In this document: in pieces, positions 7,992-13,944 of the stretch
Position numbering within the stretch: position 1 is the stretch's first letter
Layout: the number at the start of each line of letters is the position of its first letter
Origin: Ornithoclostridium faecigallinarum
Lineage (GTDB): Bacteria > Bacillota > Clostridia > Christensenellales > UBA3700
Direction: 5' to 3'
DNA length: 16,258 bases
NCBI GenBank assembly: GCA_018713665.1
Contig: DVOI01000011.1
Coordinates: 1 to 16,258 of the forward strand
Made by a program: the position numbers and the translations under genes
The notes under the pieces: model-generated
What the model saw: the letters and a program-made list of their open reading frames with translations, nothing else
Told to the model about the DNA's origin: nothing
Databases searched by the model: none

Positions 7992-8033
7992 GGCGCCGCG
8001 AAAACACTTTTCGCGGCGCCTCTTTATATCTTT
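7992..8033 (+). terminator. Terminator of the GH3 gene
   Basis: A perfect 13-bp stem, GGCGCCGCGAAAA (7992-8004) with 8008-8020, and a CAC loop, followed by the T-rich run TCTTTATATCTTT. It begins five bases after the stop codon. It sits between convergent genes, and might also slow transcription of the minus-strand lipoprotein gene, but there is no good T-tract on that side. Confidence 0.88.
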
Positions 8034-8063
8034 CGATATTCCATTTTTTCGTACCCGTGTGCA

Positions 8064-8777
8064 TTATGGACGAATACGGCTGGTCACTACCTCTCCGCTT
8101 GTCGGGTCCAAAAGCACGCTCATGTCGTCGCCTCTGTCCGCGACAAACGACACATACCAATAGTACTCGCTGTCGCGGTCGGTCTTGCCGTTGACGAAGC
8201 GGACATAGATTTCGCGGTGCATCCCGTCCTCGGATGCAAGCTCGGCGTCGATTTCGCTTTTGAAGTGGCCGTAGGCAAGGTCGAGGGCTTTCGACGGTTC
8301 AATCGCCTCCGCCATCTCGTCCGTCAACTCGAACGTGAACGGCGTATCCGGCGCGGCGGAATCGGTGATTGTCAACTCGGTGAACGTGCCCAAAGCCGAC
8401 GCATCGGCAATCTTTGCGACCAACTTCGCGCCGATTACGCTCGGCTTCATCGTCCCTTCGACCTTGCCGCTCGCCCCTTCGAGGACGTACGAATAGGTTG
8501 ACTCGTCCGACATGGACGGCAGTGTCGCGATGACGGTGGTGAACGTCTCCGCCTCGCCGGCAACTCCGTCGGCGACGAACACCTTTTCGCGGTCCTGCGT
8601 ACCGACCGTAACATAGGCGTTCTCGGTCTGCCCGGTATAGAGCGCCGTTTGACGACAGCTGACATTCTCTTCCAAGATCTGCAAGGTCGTCTTTTCCTCT
8701 TCGCATGCCGCCGAGGCGACGGCAAACGTCACAAGCGCCGCGATACACAGCGCGATGGCAATGATCCTTTTCTTCAT
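8064..8777 (-). CDS. Hypothetical lipoprotein with a PepSY-like C terminus
   Basis: A 237-residue secreted lipoprotein of unknown role. Residues 1-24 are a typical signal peptide, with A-S-A-A before Cys25 and then an acidic E-E-E tether. The rest is beta-rich with no catalytic motif that I can see. The end of the protein (about 180-237) resembles a PepSY unit: a helix L-D-L-A-Y-G-H-F followed by Y-Y-W-Y-V-S-F and L-D-P-T-S-G-E-V-V. Such domains are often found in peptidase inhibitors or cell-envelope proteins; the assignment is tentative. The start at 8777 was preferred over an upstream ATG (ten codons earlier) because GAGGAGGATAT directly precedes it and the signal peptide then begins M-K-K-R. 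A perfect 17-base palindrome lies about 20 bp upstream, so expression may be controlled. The gene is alone in its orientation between carbohydrate genes. Confidence 0.8.
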   Translation of the reverse strand: MKKRIIAIALCIAALVTFAVASAACEEEKTTLQILEENVSCRQTALYTGQTENAYVTVGTQDREKVFVADGVAGEAETFTTVIATLPSMSDESTYSYVLEGASGKVEGTMKPSVIGAKLVAKIADASALGTFTELTITDSAAPDTPFTFELTDEMAEAIEPSKALDLAYGHFKSEIDAELASEDGMHREIYVRFVNGKTDRDSEYYWYVSFVADRGDDMSVLLDPTSGEVVTSRIRP

Positions 8778-8796
8778 ATATCCTCCTCGGTTGGTT

Positions 8797-8813
8797 CGCC
8801 ATATCATATGGCG
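8797..8813. promoter_or_regulatory. 17-base perfect palindrome upstream of the lipoprotein gene (operator candidate)
   Basis: CGCCATAT-C-ATATGGCG, two perfect 8-base arms around one base. The minus strand reads TATGAT in the middle (8808-8803), a plausible -10 for the lipoprotein gene, but the region 17 bases upstream is a poor -35. A repressor bound here would cover the promoter. As RNA it could instead form a small hairpin before the GAGGAGG site, but the one-base loop would need the inner pairs open. Operator is favoured; the protein is unknown. Confidence 0.5.
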
Positions 8814-8886
8814 CCGGCACGGATTTTATGAATTGCGGACGCAAAGATAATTCGACGTCATCGCGGCAAGAAAAAAGTTGCACTCG

Positions 8887-8982
8887 ACTCTTGACAAAAA
8901 TTACATCAATCTTAACGCGCACGCGCCGCGCTCGCACGCCCTCGAACGCTGTCAAGAGTTTGCGCCGTTTTTTCGGCGCAAA
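8887..8982. repeat. Nested inverted repeats, possible structured RNA or protein site
   Basis: Two perfect inverted repeats stand side by side and share base 8959: the 10-bp pair 8887-8896 / 8950-8959, and the TTTGCGCCG hairpin 8959-8967 / 8974-8982. Neither is followed by a T-run on either strand, so they are not ordinary terminators. TTGACA words at 8891-8896 (plus) and 8955-8950 (minus) lie within the long arms, but no -10 follows at a suitable distance. Confidence 0.5.
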
Positions 8983-9054
8983 ACCGCTGTATGCCAAACA
9001 AATACATATCCCTGTTTTTGTTTCTTGTCGCCGCGCCGCTCGGTCGGCGGCGAA

Positions 9055-9105
9055 AAATTTACCGAAAATTTACATTTTACAATCAAACTGTTTACGCTCA
9101 TTTAT
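9055..9105 (+). promoter_or_regulatory. Phased TTTAC direct repeats upstream of the GPH-fusion promoter
   Basis: AAATTTAC is repeated exactly at 9055-9062 and 9066-9073, an 11-base period. Further TTTAC words are at 9076-9080 and 9091-9095, and TTTAT at 9101-9105. Tandem sites with 10-11 base period are the usual target form of OmpR/PhoB-type response regulators. The promoter downstream has a perfect -10 but weak -35, as expected if an activator helps. The regulator is not identified. Confidence 0.4.
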
Positions 9106-9134
9106 TTGTAATGACCCGCACGAAAGTATATAAT
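9106..9134 (+). promoter_or_regulatory. Promoter of the GPH-phosphoesterase fusion gene
   Basis: TTGTAA (9106-9111), a 17-base spacer and perfect TATAAT (9129-9134). The transcript would start near 9141, only 17 bases before the ATG, and that leader carries the weak ribosome site GAGAG. Confidence 0.75.
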
Positions 9135-9157
9135 GATATTAATACGAGAGAAAAATT

Positions 9158-11965
9158 ATGGATAACAATTCTTGCACTCAACACGCGGCTCGGGCCGCGG
9201 ACAGCGACTTCAAGTACATCGGCAAAGCGGAGAAGGCTTCCTACGGCTTCGCCTCGATAGGCAGCTTCATGATCTCGGCGGTGGTGTCGTCCTATCTGTC
9301 GGTGTTTTTGTCCGACATATTGTTGGTTCCGCTCGGCTTCACGACGGCATTGATGTTCGTCGCGAGATTTTGGGACATGGTCAACGACCCGATCATGGGC
9401 GTCGTCATCGACCGCACTCACACCAAAAACGGCAAGATGCGCCCGTTCATCAGGATAGGCGCGTTCCTCATCTTCATCGTCTCGATCGTGATGTTTTTGC
9501 CTCTTTCGGAGATGCCCGTCGCGGCGCGCTGCGCGTTTGCGGCGGTCGGCTATCTGCTGTTCGACTTCTCCTACACCGTCGTCGACGTGCCTGCGATGGG
9601 CCTTATGAGCGTCGCGACGCCCAATCCCAAGGAGAGGTCGTCTCTGCTCTCGTTCTATGTCACGCTCGGCTCGATAGGCTCGTTGATTCCGATCGGGCTT
9701 ATCAGCGTCTACCAAAGGATAGTCCCCCCGACATGGGTATATTTCGCGATAGCGGCGACCGCCGGCGTAGTCGTATTTGTCGGCTATCTGCTGCTGTTCA
9801 AAAACTCCAAAGAGCGCTTTGCGACCCACACCGAAAAGACGCCCATCAAGGAGATGTTCAAAGCCGCGGCGAAAAACAAGCCCATGCTGCTGACGTTGCT
9901 CACGTCGATGCTGGCTTCGCCTCGCTATCTGTTGATGGCAGCGGCGTCCTATATCTCGATTTACGTCGTAAAAATCAACGGCTGGGAGTCGGGCGACGTG
10001 CTGATTTTGCTCTATCTCGTCGTCGGCGCAGGCATGTATGCCGGGATATTGCTGACGCCCGTAGCGTACAAGCGGATAGGTTTCAAAAAGACGAGCCTCA
10101 TCTTCGGCGCAATCTCGGCGATCTTTTTGACCGCGGCGTTCTTTGTCGGCAGAATCAACTATTTCGCCGCGTTCCCGTTGATGACAATCGGCGGACTCGG
10201 CGTCGGAGCGTACAACGTACTGCCCTATCCGATGGTCGGCGACAGCCTCGACTATCTCGAATGGAAGACGGGCCACCGCATGGAAGGCGTATGTTTTTCG
10301 TTCAACTCCATGGTCACCAAGTTCAACAACGCGATTGCCGCGGTCGCCGTGACGGCGCTGTTGATTGTCTTTCAATTCAAGCAACCCGAGGTCTCGGGCG
10401 TGCCCCTTCCCCAATCCGACTTCACGATCGACGGCATGTTCTCGATGGTCACGTTGATTCCTGCTGCGGGCTTTGCGCTGTCGCTGATTCCGATGGCGCT
10501 CAACACCTACCACGGCGCGCGCAAAAAGCAGATTTTGGACGAACTCGAAGCAAAACGCGCCGCGCTCAATACGGACGGCGGCGTAGTGCTCGAAGAGCAG
10601 GGATACACCGTCAACGAAGAGGACGAGATGATCGGCAGCGAACCTCTCGTCAAAGCGGTCAAACCGATCGAGATACATTGCGAGATCAAGCGCTTTGAGG
10701 TGGAAGGACCGCTGCGCGTCGGAGTGATTTCCGACTCCCAGCTGTCGCCCTTCCCGTGGCGCAAAAACAAGACTTACGAACTCAATCTGCGCCGCGCGTT
10801 CGAGGTGCTCAAAGCATACGACGTCAATATGATCGTTGTCCCCGGCGACATCTGCAACATCGGCTCCAAGTGCGCGTACCGCCGCTTCAACGCCGCGCTC
10901 GACCACGCGTTCGGAGACAAAAAACCGATCGTGCAATTGATCATGGGCAACCACGACTACTTCCCCGCGCTCTTCCCGGCGCGCAAGCGTAAATTGTTCA
11001 CCGCCTGCACCGGCAAGCCGCCCTATTCGCATTACGTCGTCAACGGCTGGCACTTCATCGGGGTATCGCCGCAGGACAGCTCGCAGCAGAACGGCTATGA
11101 CTCGGTCGCGGACTGGATGTGCGACCGCATCGACGCGGCGATTGCCGAGGGCGGCGACCGACCCGTATTCGTGACCACGCACAACAGCGCGGCGAACACC
11201 GTCTACGGCTCGCAATCCGAAGGGAAGCTCTACAGCGACTTCAAGCTGGGCAAGGTGCTCGGCAAATATGACAACGTCGTCAACCTCGCCGGACACTTGC
11301 ACTTCCCGATGCTGGACGAGCGCGACATACATCAGCGCAACTACACTACAATCGGCACGCAATCCGTCTCCTATGTCGAGATGGAAAAGGGCAAAGTCAA
11401 CGGCTCGGTGCCGCCGCAGGCGCACATCGCTCCGATGGGGCTGGTGATGGAATTCGGCGACGACGGCGTCGACATCAAGCGCGTCAACATGCTGACCGCA
11501 GAAGAGGAAAAGGCGAACGAGCGCTGGCATCTGCCCGCGCACTTGAACAGGGAAGCCTTCACCTACACCTCGGCGAGGTTCGGCAAGACCCGTCCGGTGA
11601 TGCCTGCCGCAAAGGGCCGCTGCGCGATCATTCACGGCTCGACCTATCTCGTTTTCGAACGAGGCAAAGACGACGACCTCGTCCAAAGCTACAAGGTCAT
11701 CTACAACGACGGCAAGGTGCAATACTATTTCTCCGACTACTACAAGGGCGTCAATCACCGCTCAAAATATATGCGCCTCAAATTGTACGACAAGGCGCAG
11801 GGCGTATACGACGTCGAGGTGTTCGCAATCAACTCTTCGGGGATGGTCAGCGACAACAGCACGTCCATCGAGAACGTAAAGGTGCTCTACTACAACAAAT
11901 ATCCGTTGATATTCGCTCCGGACATGAACTTCACATGGCTGAAAAATCTGATCGCAAAATTCTGA
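9158..11965 (+). CDS. GPH sugar:cation symporter fused to a metallophosphoesterase
   Basis: A 935-residue protein with two full-size modules. Residues 1-450 are a GPH-family (MFS) sugar symporter with about 12 membrane helices. The helix 2/3 loop reads F-W-D-M-V-N-D-P-I-M-G...R-T-H-T-K-N-G-K-M-R-P-F, and G-D-S-L-D-Y-L-E-W-K-T-G-H-R (361-374) is the second family signature. After a charged linker (450-515) comes a calcineurin-type phosphoesterase: S-D526-S-Q528, P-G563-D564, G597-N598-H599-D600, T-H675-N and G712-H713-L-H715. Metal ligands are kept except that the usual first His is Gln528. Residues about 820-915 look like an Ig/FN3 fold. GPH topology puts the C terminus in the cytoplasm. The reading frame is continuous with no sign of a frameshift. 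The promoter and GAGAG site support the start. The HAD gene overlaps its end by 31 bases. The substrate is unknown; I do not know this fusion as a described architecture. Confidence 0.93.
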   Translation: MDNNSCTQHAARAADSDFKYIGKAEKASYGFASIGSFMISAVVSSYLSVFLSDILLVPLGFTTALMFVARFWDMVNDPIMGVVIDRTHTKNGKMRPFIRIGAFLIFIVSIVMFLPLSEMPVAARCAFAAVGYLLFDFSYTVVDVPAMGLMSVATPNPKERSSLLSFYVTLGSIGSLIPIGLISVYQRIVPPTWVYFAIAATAGVVVFVGYLLLFKNSKERFATHTEKTPIKEMFKAAAKNKPMLLTLLTSMLASPRYLLMAAASYISIYVVKINGWESGDVLILLYLVVGAGMYAGILLTPVAYKRIGFKKTSLIFGAISAIFLTAAFFVGRINYFAAFPLMTIGGLGVGAYNVLPYPMVGDSLDYLEWKTGHRMEGVCFSFNSMVTKFNNAIAAVAVTALLIVFQFKQPEVSGVPLPQSDFTIDGMFSMVTLIPAAGFALSLIPMALNTYHGARKKQILDELEAKRAALNTDGGVVLEEQGYTVNEEDEMIGSEPLVKAVKPIEIHCEIKRFEVEGPLRVGVISDSQLSPFPWRKNKTYELNLRRAFEVLKAYDVNMIVVPGDICNIGSKCAYRRFNAALDHAFGDKKPIVQLIMGNHDYFPALFPARKRKLFTACTGKPPYSHYVVNGWHFIGVSPQDSSQQNGYDSVADWMCDRIDAAIAEGGDRPVFVTTHNSAANTVYGSQSEGKLYSDFKLGKVLGKYDNVVNLAGHLHFPMLDERDIHQRNYTTIGTQSVSYVEMEKGKVNGSVPPQAHIAPMGLVMEFGDDGVDIKRVNMLTAEEEKANERWHLPAHLNREAFTYTSARFGKTRPVMPAAKGRCAIIHGSTYLVFERGKDDDLVQSYKVIYNDGKVQYYFSDYYKGVNHRSKYMRLKLYDKAQGVYDVEVFAINSSGMVSDNSTSIENVKVLYYNKYPLIFAPDMNFTWLKNLIAKF

Positions 11966-12633
11966 GCTCGCTCAAGGGCTTCATCTTTGACATGGACGGC
12001 ACGCTCCTCGAGTCGATGGGGCTGTGGGACAAGCTGTACGCCGACCTGTTCGCCGAAGACGGTTTGACGATGCCCGACGGGTTTTCGCTAGCGGTCAACC
12101 ATCTCAAGCTGTCCGACTGCGCCGAATACGCGGTGCGAAACACGCCGATCAGGATGAGCCGCGAAGAGGTCGAGGAATTTTGGCACGAACGCGCGCTCGA
12201 AGCCTATTCGGACAAGGTACCGCTCAAGCCGTATGCGGCGAAATTGCTCTCGCTGCTGGTCAAGCACGGCGGACGCATAGGCGTCGCGACCGCGCTGGGC
12301 GAAGATCTGTTTTGGCCCTGTCTCAAACAAAACGGGGTCGCGCCGCTGTTTTGGTCGGGCACGTCGATCGAAGAGGTCGGCGTCGGCAAGGACAAGCCCG
12401 ACGTCTACATCCGCGAATGCAACAAGCTCGGACTGCGTCCGTCCGAGTGCGCGGTGTTCGAGGACAGCCACATCGGCATAGCGAGCGCCAAAAAAGCGGG
12501 CTTTTTCACTGTCGGTCTTTACGACGCCGCGTCCGCCGAGCATTGGGACACGCTCAAATATCACTCCGACCTCGCCTGCCGCAGTCTCCGGCAAGCCTAC
12601 TACGCGTTCAAGAACGCATACAGCGGCGTATAA
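11935..12633 (+). CDS. HAD phosphatase, beta-phosphoglucomutase-like
   Basis: A 232-residue HAD-superfamily enzyme, subfamily with an alpha-helical cap (beta-phosphoglucomutase / sugar-phosphatase type). Motif I is F-D19-M-D21-G-T-L-L-E-S, with D19 the nucleophile and D21 the acid/base. The cap follows (about 35-90). Motif II is V-A-T119-A; motif III is G-K-D-K154-P-D-V-Y; motif IV is F-E176-D177-S-H-I-G-I-A-S-A-K-K-A-G. The likely reaction is mutase or phosphatase action on a sugar phosphate. The ATG at 11935 overlaps the transporter-phosphoesterase gene by 31 bases in another frame, with only a weak CGGA upstream, so it is probably translated by coupling. No other start leaves motif I intact with a better site. 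The end is followed immediately by a terminator, so the two genes form a two-gene operon. Confidence 0.92.
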   Translation: MAEKSDRKILSSLKGFIFDMDGTLLESMGLWDKLYADLFAEDGLTMPDGFSLAVNHLKLSDCAEYAVRNTPIRMSREEVEEFWHERALEAYSDKVPLKPYAAKLLSLLVKHGGRIGVATALGEDLFWPCLKQNGVAPLFWSGTSIEEVGVGKDKPDVYIRECNKLGLRPSECAVFEDSHIGIASAKKAGFFTVGLYDAASAEHWDTLKYHSDLACRSLRQAYYAFKNAYSGV

Positions 12634-12638
12634 AATGA

Positions 12639-12672
12639 CGGCTCCGAGCGATCGGAGCCGTATTTGTTTTTT
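12639..12672 (+). terminator. Terminator of the GPH-fusion/HAD operon
   Basis: CGGCTCCGA (12639-12647) pairs with 12652-12660 around a GCGA tetraloop (GNRA type), then TATTTG and six T. It begins five bases after the HAD stop codon. The converging minus-strand gene ends 12 bases further on; its strand has no strong T-run after this hairpin. Confidence 0.9.
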
Positions 12673-12683
12673 CTTTTTCGGAT

Positions 12684-13796
12684 TCAGGCGAAGTATTCGT
12701 CAAGCCCCTCTCTGAACCGCGCGACATCGGCGTCGGTATAGAACTTGTAACCTATGTATTGCTTGTCCGAATTGGGCAGCTTGCACACAAAGCGTTTGTC
12801 GTCGTCATAGAGGAATTGGGGGATGTTTTCGTCCTTGAGCAACGCGAGCACGACGGTGTTTTCGGTCGGCAGATACATGATGCGCGCGTATACGATATTG
12901 CCCACGCGGTAGCTGTACGAGCCGGTCAGTTCCTCGACCTCGGTCTCGTCGGCGACCGCGCCGATGAGGCATGGAGTCAACCGCGACAACGCGTCGATCA
13001 GCGACTTTTTGTCTTCGCTCCACTCCTCGAGTTTGACCCCGCGCAAATTGGTCGGATTGCTGGTGTAGACGAGCTTGTTCGCGCCGGTGTCGCCAATCGG
13101 GAGCATGAGCGCCGCGGCGTTTGCGAACGCGCCGCTCTCGCGCGACACGATGCCTTCGTCGATCAATTTGTTCCATGTCAACAGTCCGAACGTAGACTTT
13201 TCTCTCTCCCATGCGGCGCCGACCAACGCCTTGAGCACGTTGTCGTCCTCGTACGGGGATTCGCACTCGGCGTCGGCGGTCAATGCGACGTAATAGAATC
13301 CGTCCGCGTCGGCGAAGATCTTGCGGCAATACGAGGTGAACCCTCCCTTGCGCAGACTGCGCTCCCTGTCGCGGACGATCCCGCTGTCATATTCCTCTTC
13401 TTCGCAGATTTCGATGTTGTCGCCTCCGCCCTTGACGACCGCCTGCTTGAATCTGCGGTCGAGCGCAAGCTGAACGTTGAGCGTACGCGCCTGGCGAAAA
13501 CTCGCCTCGTTCGAGCAGGCGTTGGCATAGGACACGACCTTGGCTTCGACGAACACAATGAACTTGGCGTTGGAAGAGTGGGCGACAATCACGAGATCGG
13601 GCGAGCCGAAGTCCCCCAACCTGTATTCGGGCAGATATTCGCAATATTCGACCTCTTTGACGAAGTCGGGGGTCTTGCCGTTCCAGACAATGCTTTCGAG
13701 AAGTTTTTTGTCTGCACGGGCGGCAATGACGTCGGCGACCAGTCCCGAGACGAGTCCGCTCTCGCCGTAGTAGAGAACTCTGCTTGATCCTTTCAT
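12684..13796 (-). CDS. Orphan protein with a PD-(D/E)XK nuclease-like core
   Basis: A 370-residue soluble protein that I do not recognise by name. Residues 60-90 read G-D-F-G-S-P-D67-L-V-I-V, a short gap, then F-I-V-F-V-E84-A-K86-V. This is the D...(D/E)xK strand pattern of the PD-(D/E)XK nuclease fold, with E12 in the first helix as a possible extra ligand and a following Q-A-R-T-L-N-V-Q-L helix. Later, F-Y-Y-V-A-L-T-A-D and W-N-K-L-I-D resemble the post-core part of PDDEXK_4-like proteins. The last ~120 residues are a separate alpha/beta region. No methyltransferase or specificity gene is adjacent, so it is not a standard restriction system; DNA repair, defence or a non-nuclease role are open. 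The start is certain: AAGGAGG lies five bases before the ATG. A palindrome sits at the predicted transcription start. The gene is single, with its own control region. Confidence 0.8.
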   Translation of the reverse strand: MKGSSRVLYYGESGLVSGLVADVIAARADKKLLESIVWNGKTPDFVKEVEYCEYLPEYRLGDFGSPDLVIVAHSSNAKFIVFVEAKVVSYANACSNEASFRQARTLNVQLALDRRFKQAVVKGGGDNIEICEEEEYDSGIVRDRERSLRKGGFTSYCRKIFADADGFYYVALTADAECESPYEDDNVLKALVGAAWEREKSTFGLLTWNKLIDEGIVSRESGAFANAAALMLPIGDTGANKLVYTSNPTNLRGVKLEEWSEDKKSLIDALSRLTPCLIGAVADETEVEELTGSYSYRVGNIVYARIMYLPTENTVVLALLKDENIPQFLYDDDKRFVCKLPNSDKQYIGYKFYTDADVARFREGLDEYFA

Positions 13797-13808
13797 AATT
13801 TCCTCCTT

Positions 13809-13824
13809 GAGGGGATGTCCCCTC
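13809..13824. promoter_or_regulatory. 16-base palindrome between promoter and RBS of the PD-(D/E)XK-like gene
   Basis: GAGGGGATGTCCCCTC: seven-base perfect arms around two bases. On the minus strand it follows directly after a TATAAG -10 (13831-13826) and ends next to the AAGGAGG site (13808-13802). It therefore covers the expected transcription start (about 13819). It could be an operator or an RNA hairpin affecting ribosome access. Confidence 0.5.
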
Positions 13825-13825
13825 T

Positions 13826-13859
13826 CTTATACAAAACCACAAAATGCGCTCCATGTCAA
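13826..13859 (-). promoter_or_regulatory. Possible promoter of the PD-(D/E)XK-like gene (atypical spacing)
   Basis: On the minus strand, TTGACA (13859-13854) and TATAAG (13831-13826) are present, but 22 bases apart, too far for a normal sigma-A promoter. The -10 may work with the poor TGGAGC hexamer 17 bases upstream, or an activator or another element may be used. Low confidence in the exact boxes; a promoter somewhere in this gap is needed. Confidence 0.4.
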
Positions 13860-13923
13860 TAGGTAAAGCCGAAATTTTACATTGATTTGAAATATCGGCG
13901 CGGCGCGCGCGGCTTTGCGGCGC

Positions 13924-13944
13924 AAAAAAAGACGCCTCGGCGCC
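13924..13944 (-). terminator. Terminator of the two-component operon
   Basis: On the minus strand, GGCGC-CGAG-GCGTC gives a five-pair stem with one G-U pair (seven with flanking A-U pairs), then seven T (13930-13924) followed by GCG. It begins immediately after the kinase stop codon, so the last codons and the hairpin are adjacent. Confidence 0.8.

Larger units (their letters stand above)
8814..9105. other. Non-coding stretch with large inverted repeat and direct repeats
   Basis: No convincing gene is present. From left to right it holds three things. A 10-bp perfect inverted repeat ACTCTTGACA (8887-8896) / TGTCAAGAGT (8950-8959) has 53 bases between the arms. A second 9-bp perfect stem (8959-8967 with 8974-8982) follows at once, with a six-T loop. 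An AT-rich part has repeated TTTAC words leading to the GPH gene promoter. Short plus-strand frames here have no ribosome binding site and low-complexity products. Confidence 0.6.

Noticed and set aside
8891..8919. TTGACA taken as a promoter -35
   Set aside because: No -10 like hexamer 16-18 bases downstream (GC-rich), and the matching minus-strand TTGACA at 8955-8950 also lacks one.
8887..8959. Invertible promoter bounded by inverted repeats
   Set aside because: Arms of 10 bp and an interval of 53 bp are too small for known site-specific inversion, and no invertase gene is seen.
9098..11758. 886-codon open frame antisense to the GPH-phosphoesterase gene
   Set aside because: It mirrors the codon pattern of the real gene in GC-rich DNA; the product is full of His/Asp/Arg runs with no domain, and there is no promoter or RBS. 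The same applies to long antisense frames over guaB (3776-5314), GH3 (6475-7845), the PD-(D/E)XK-like gene (12759-13787) and the kinase (13915-15645).
12684..13796. Type II restriction endonuclease
   Set aside because: No methyltransferase in the window and only a motif-level nuclease match; too little to name a restriction system.
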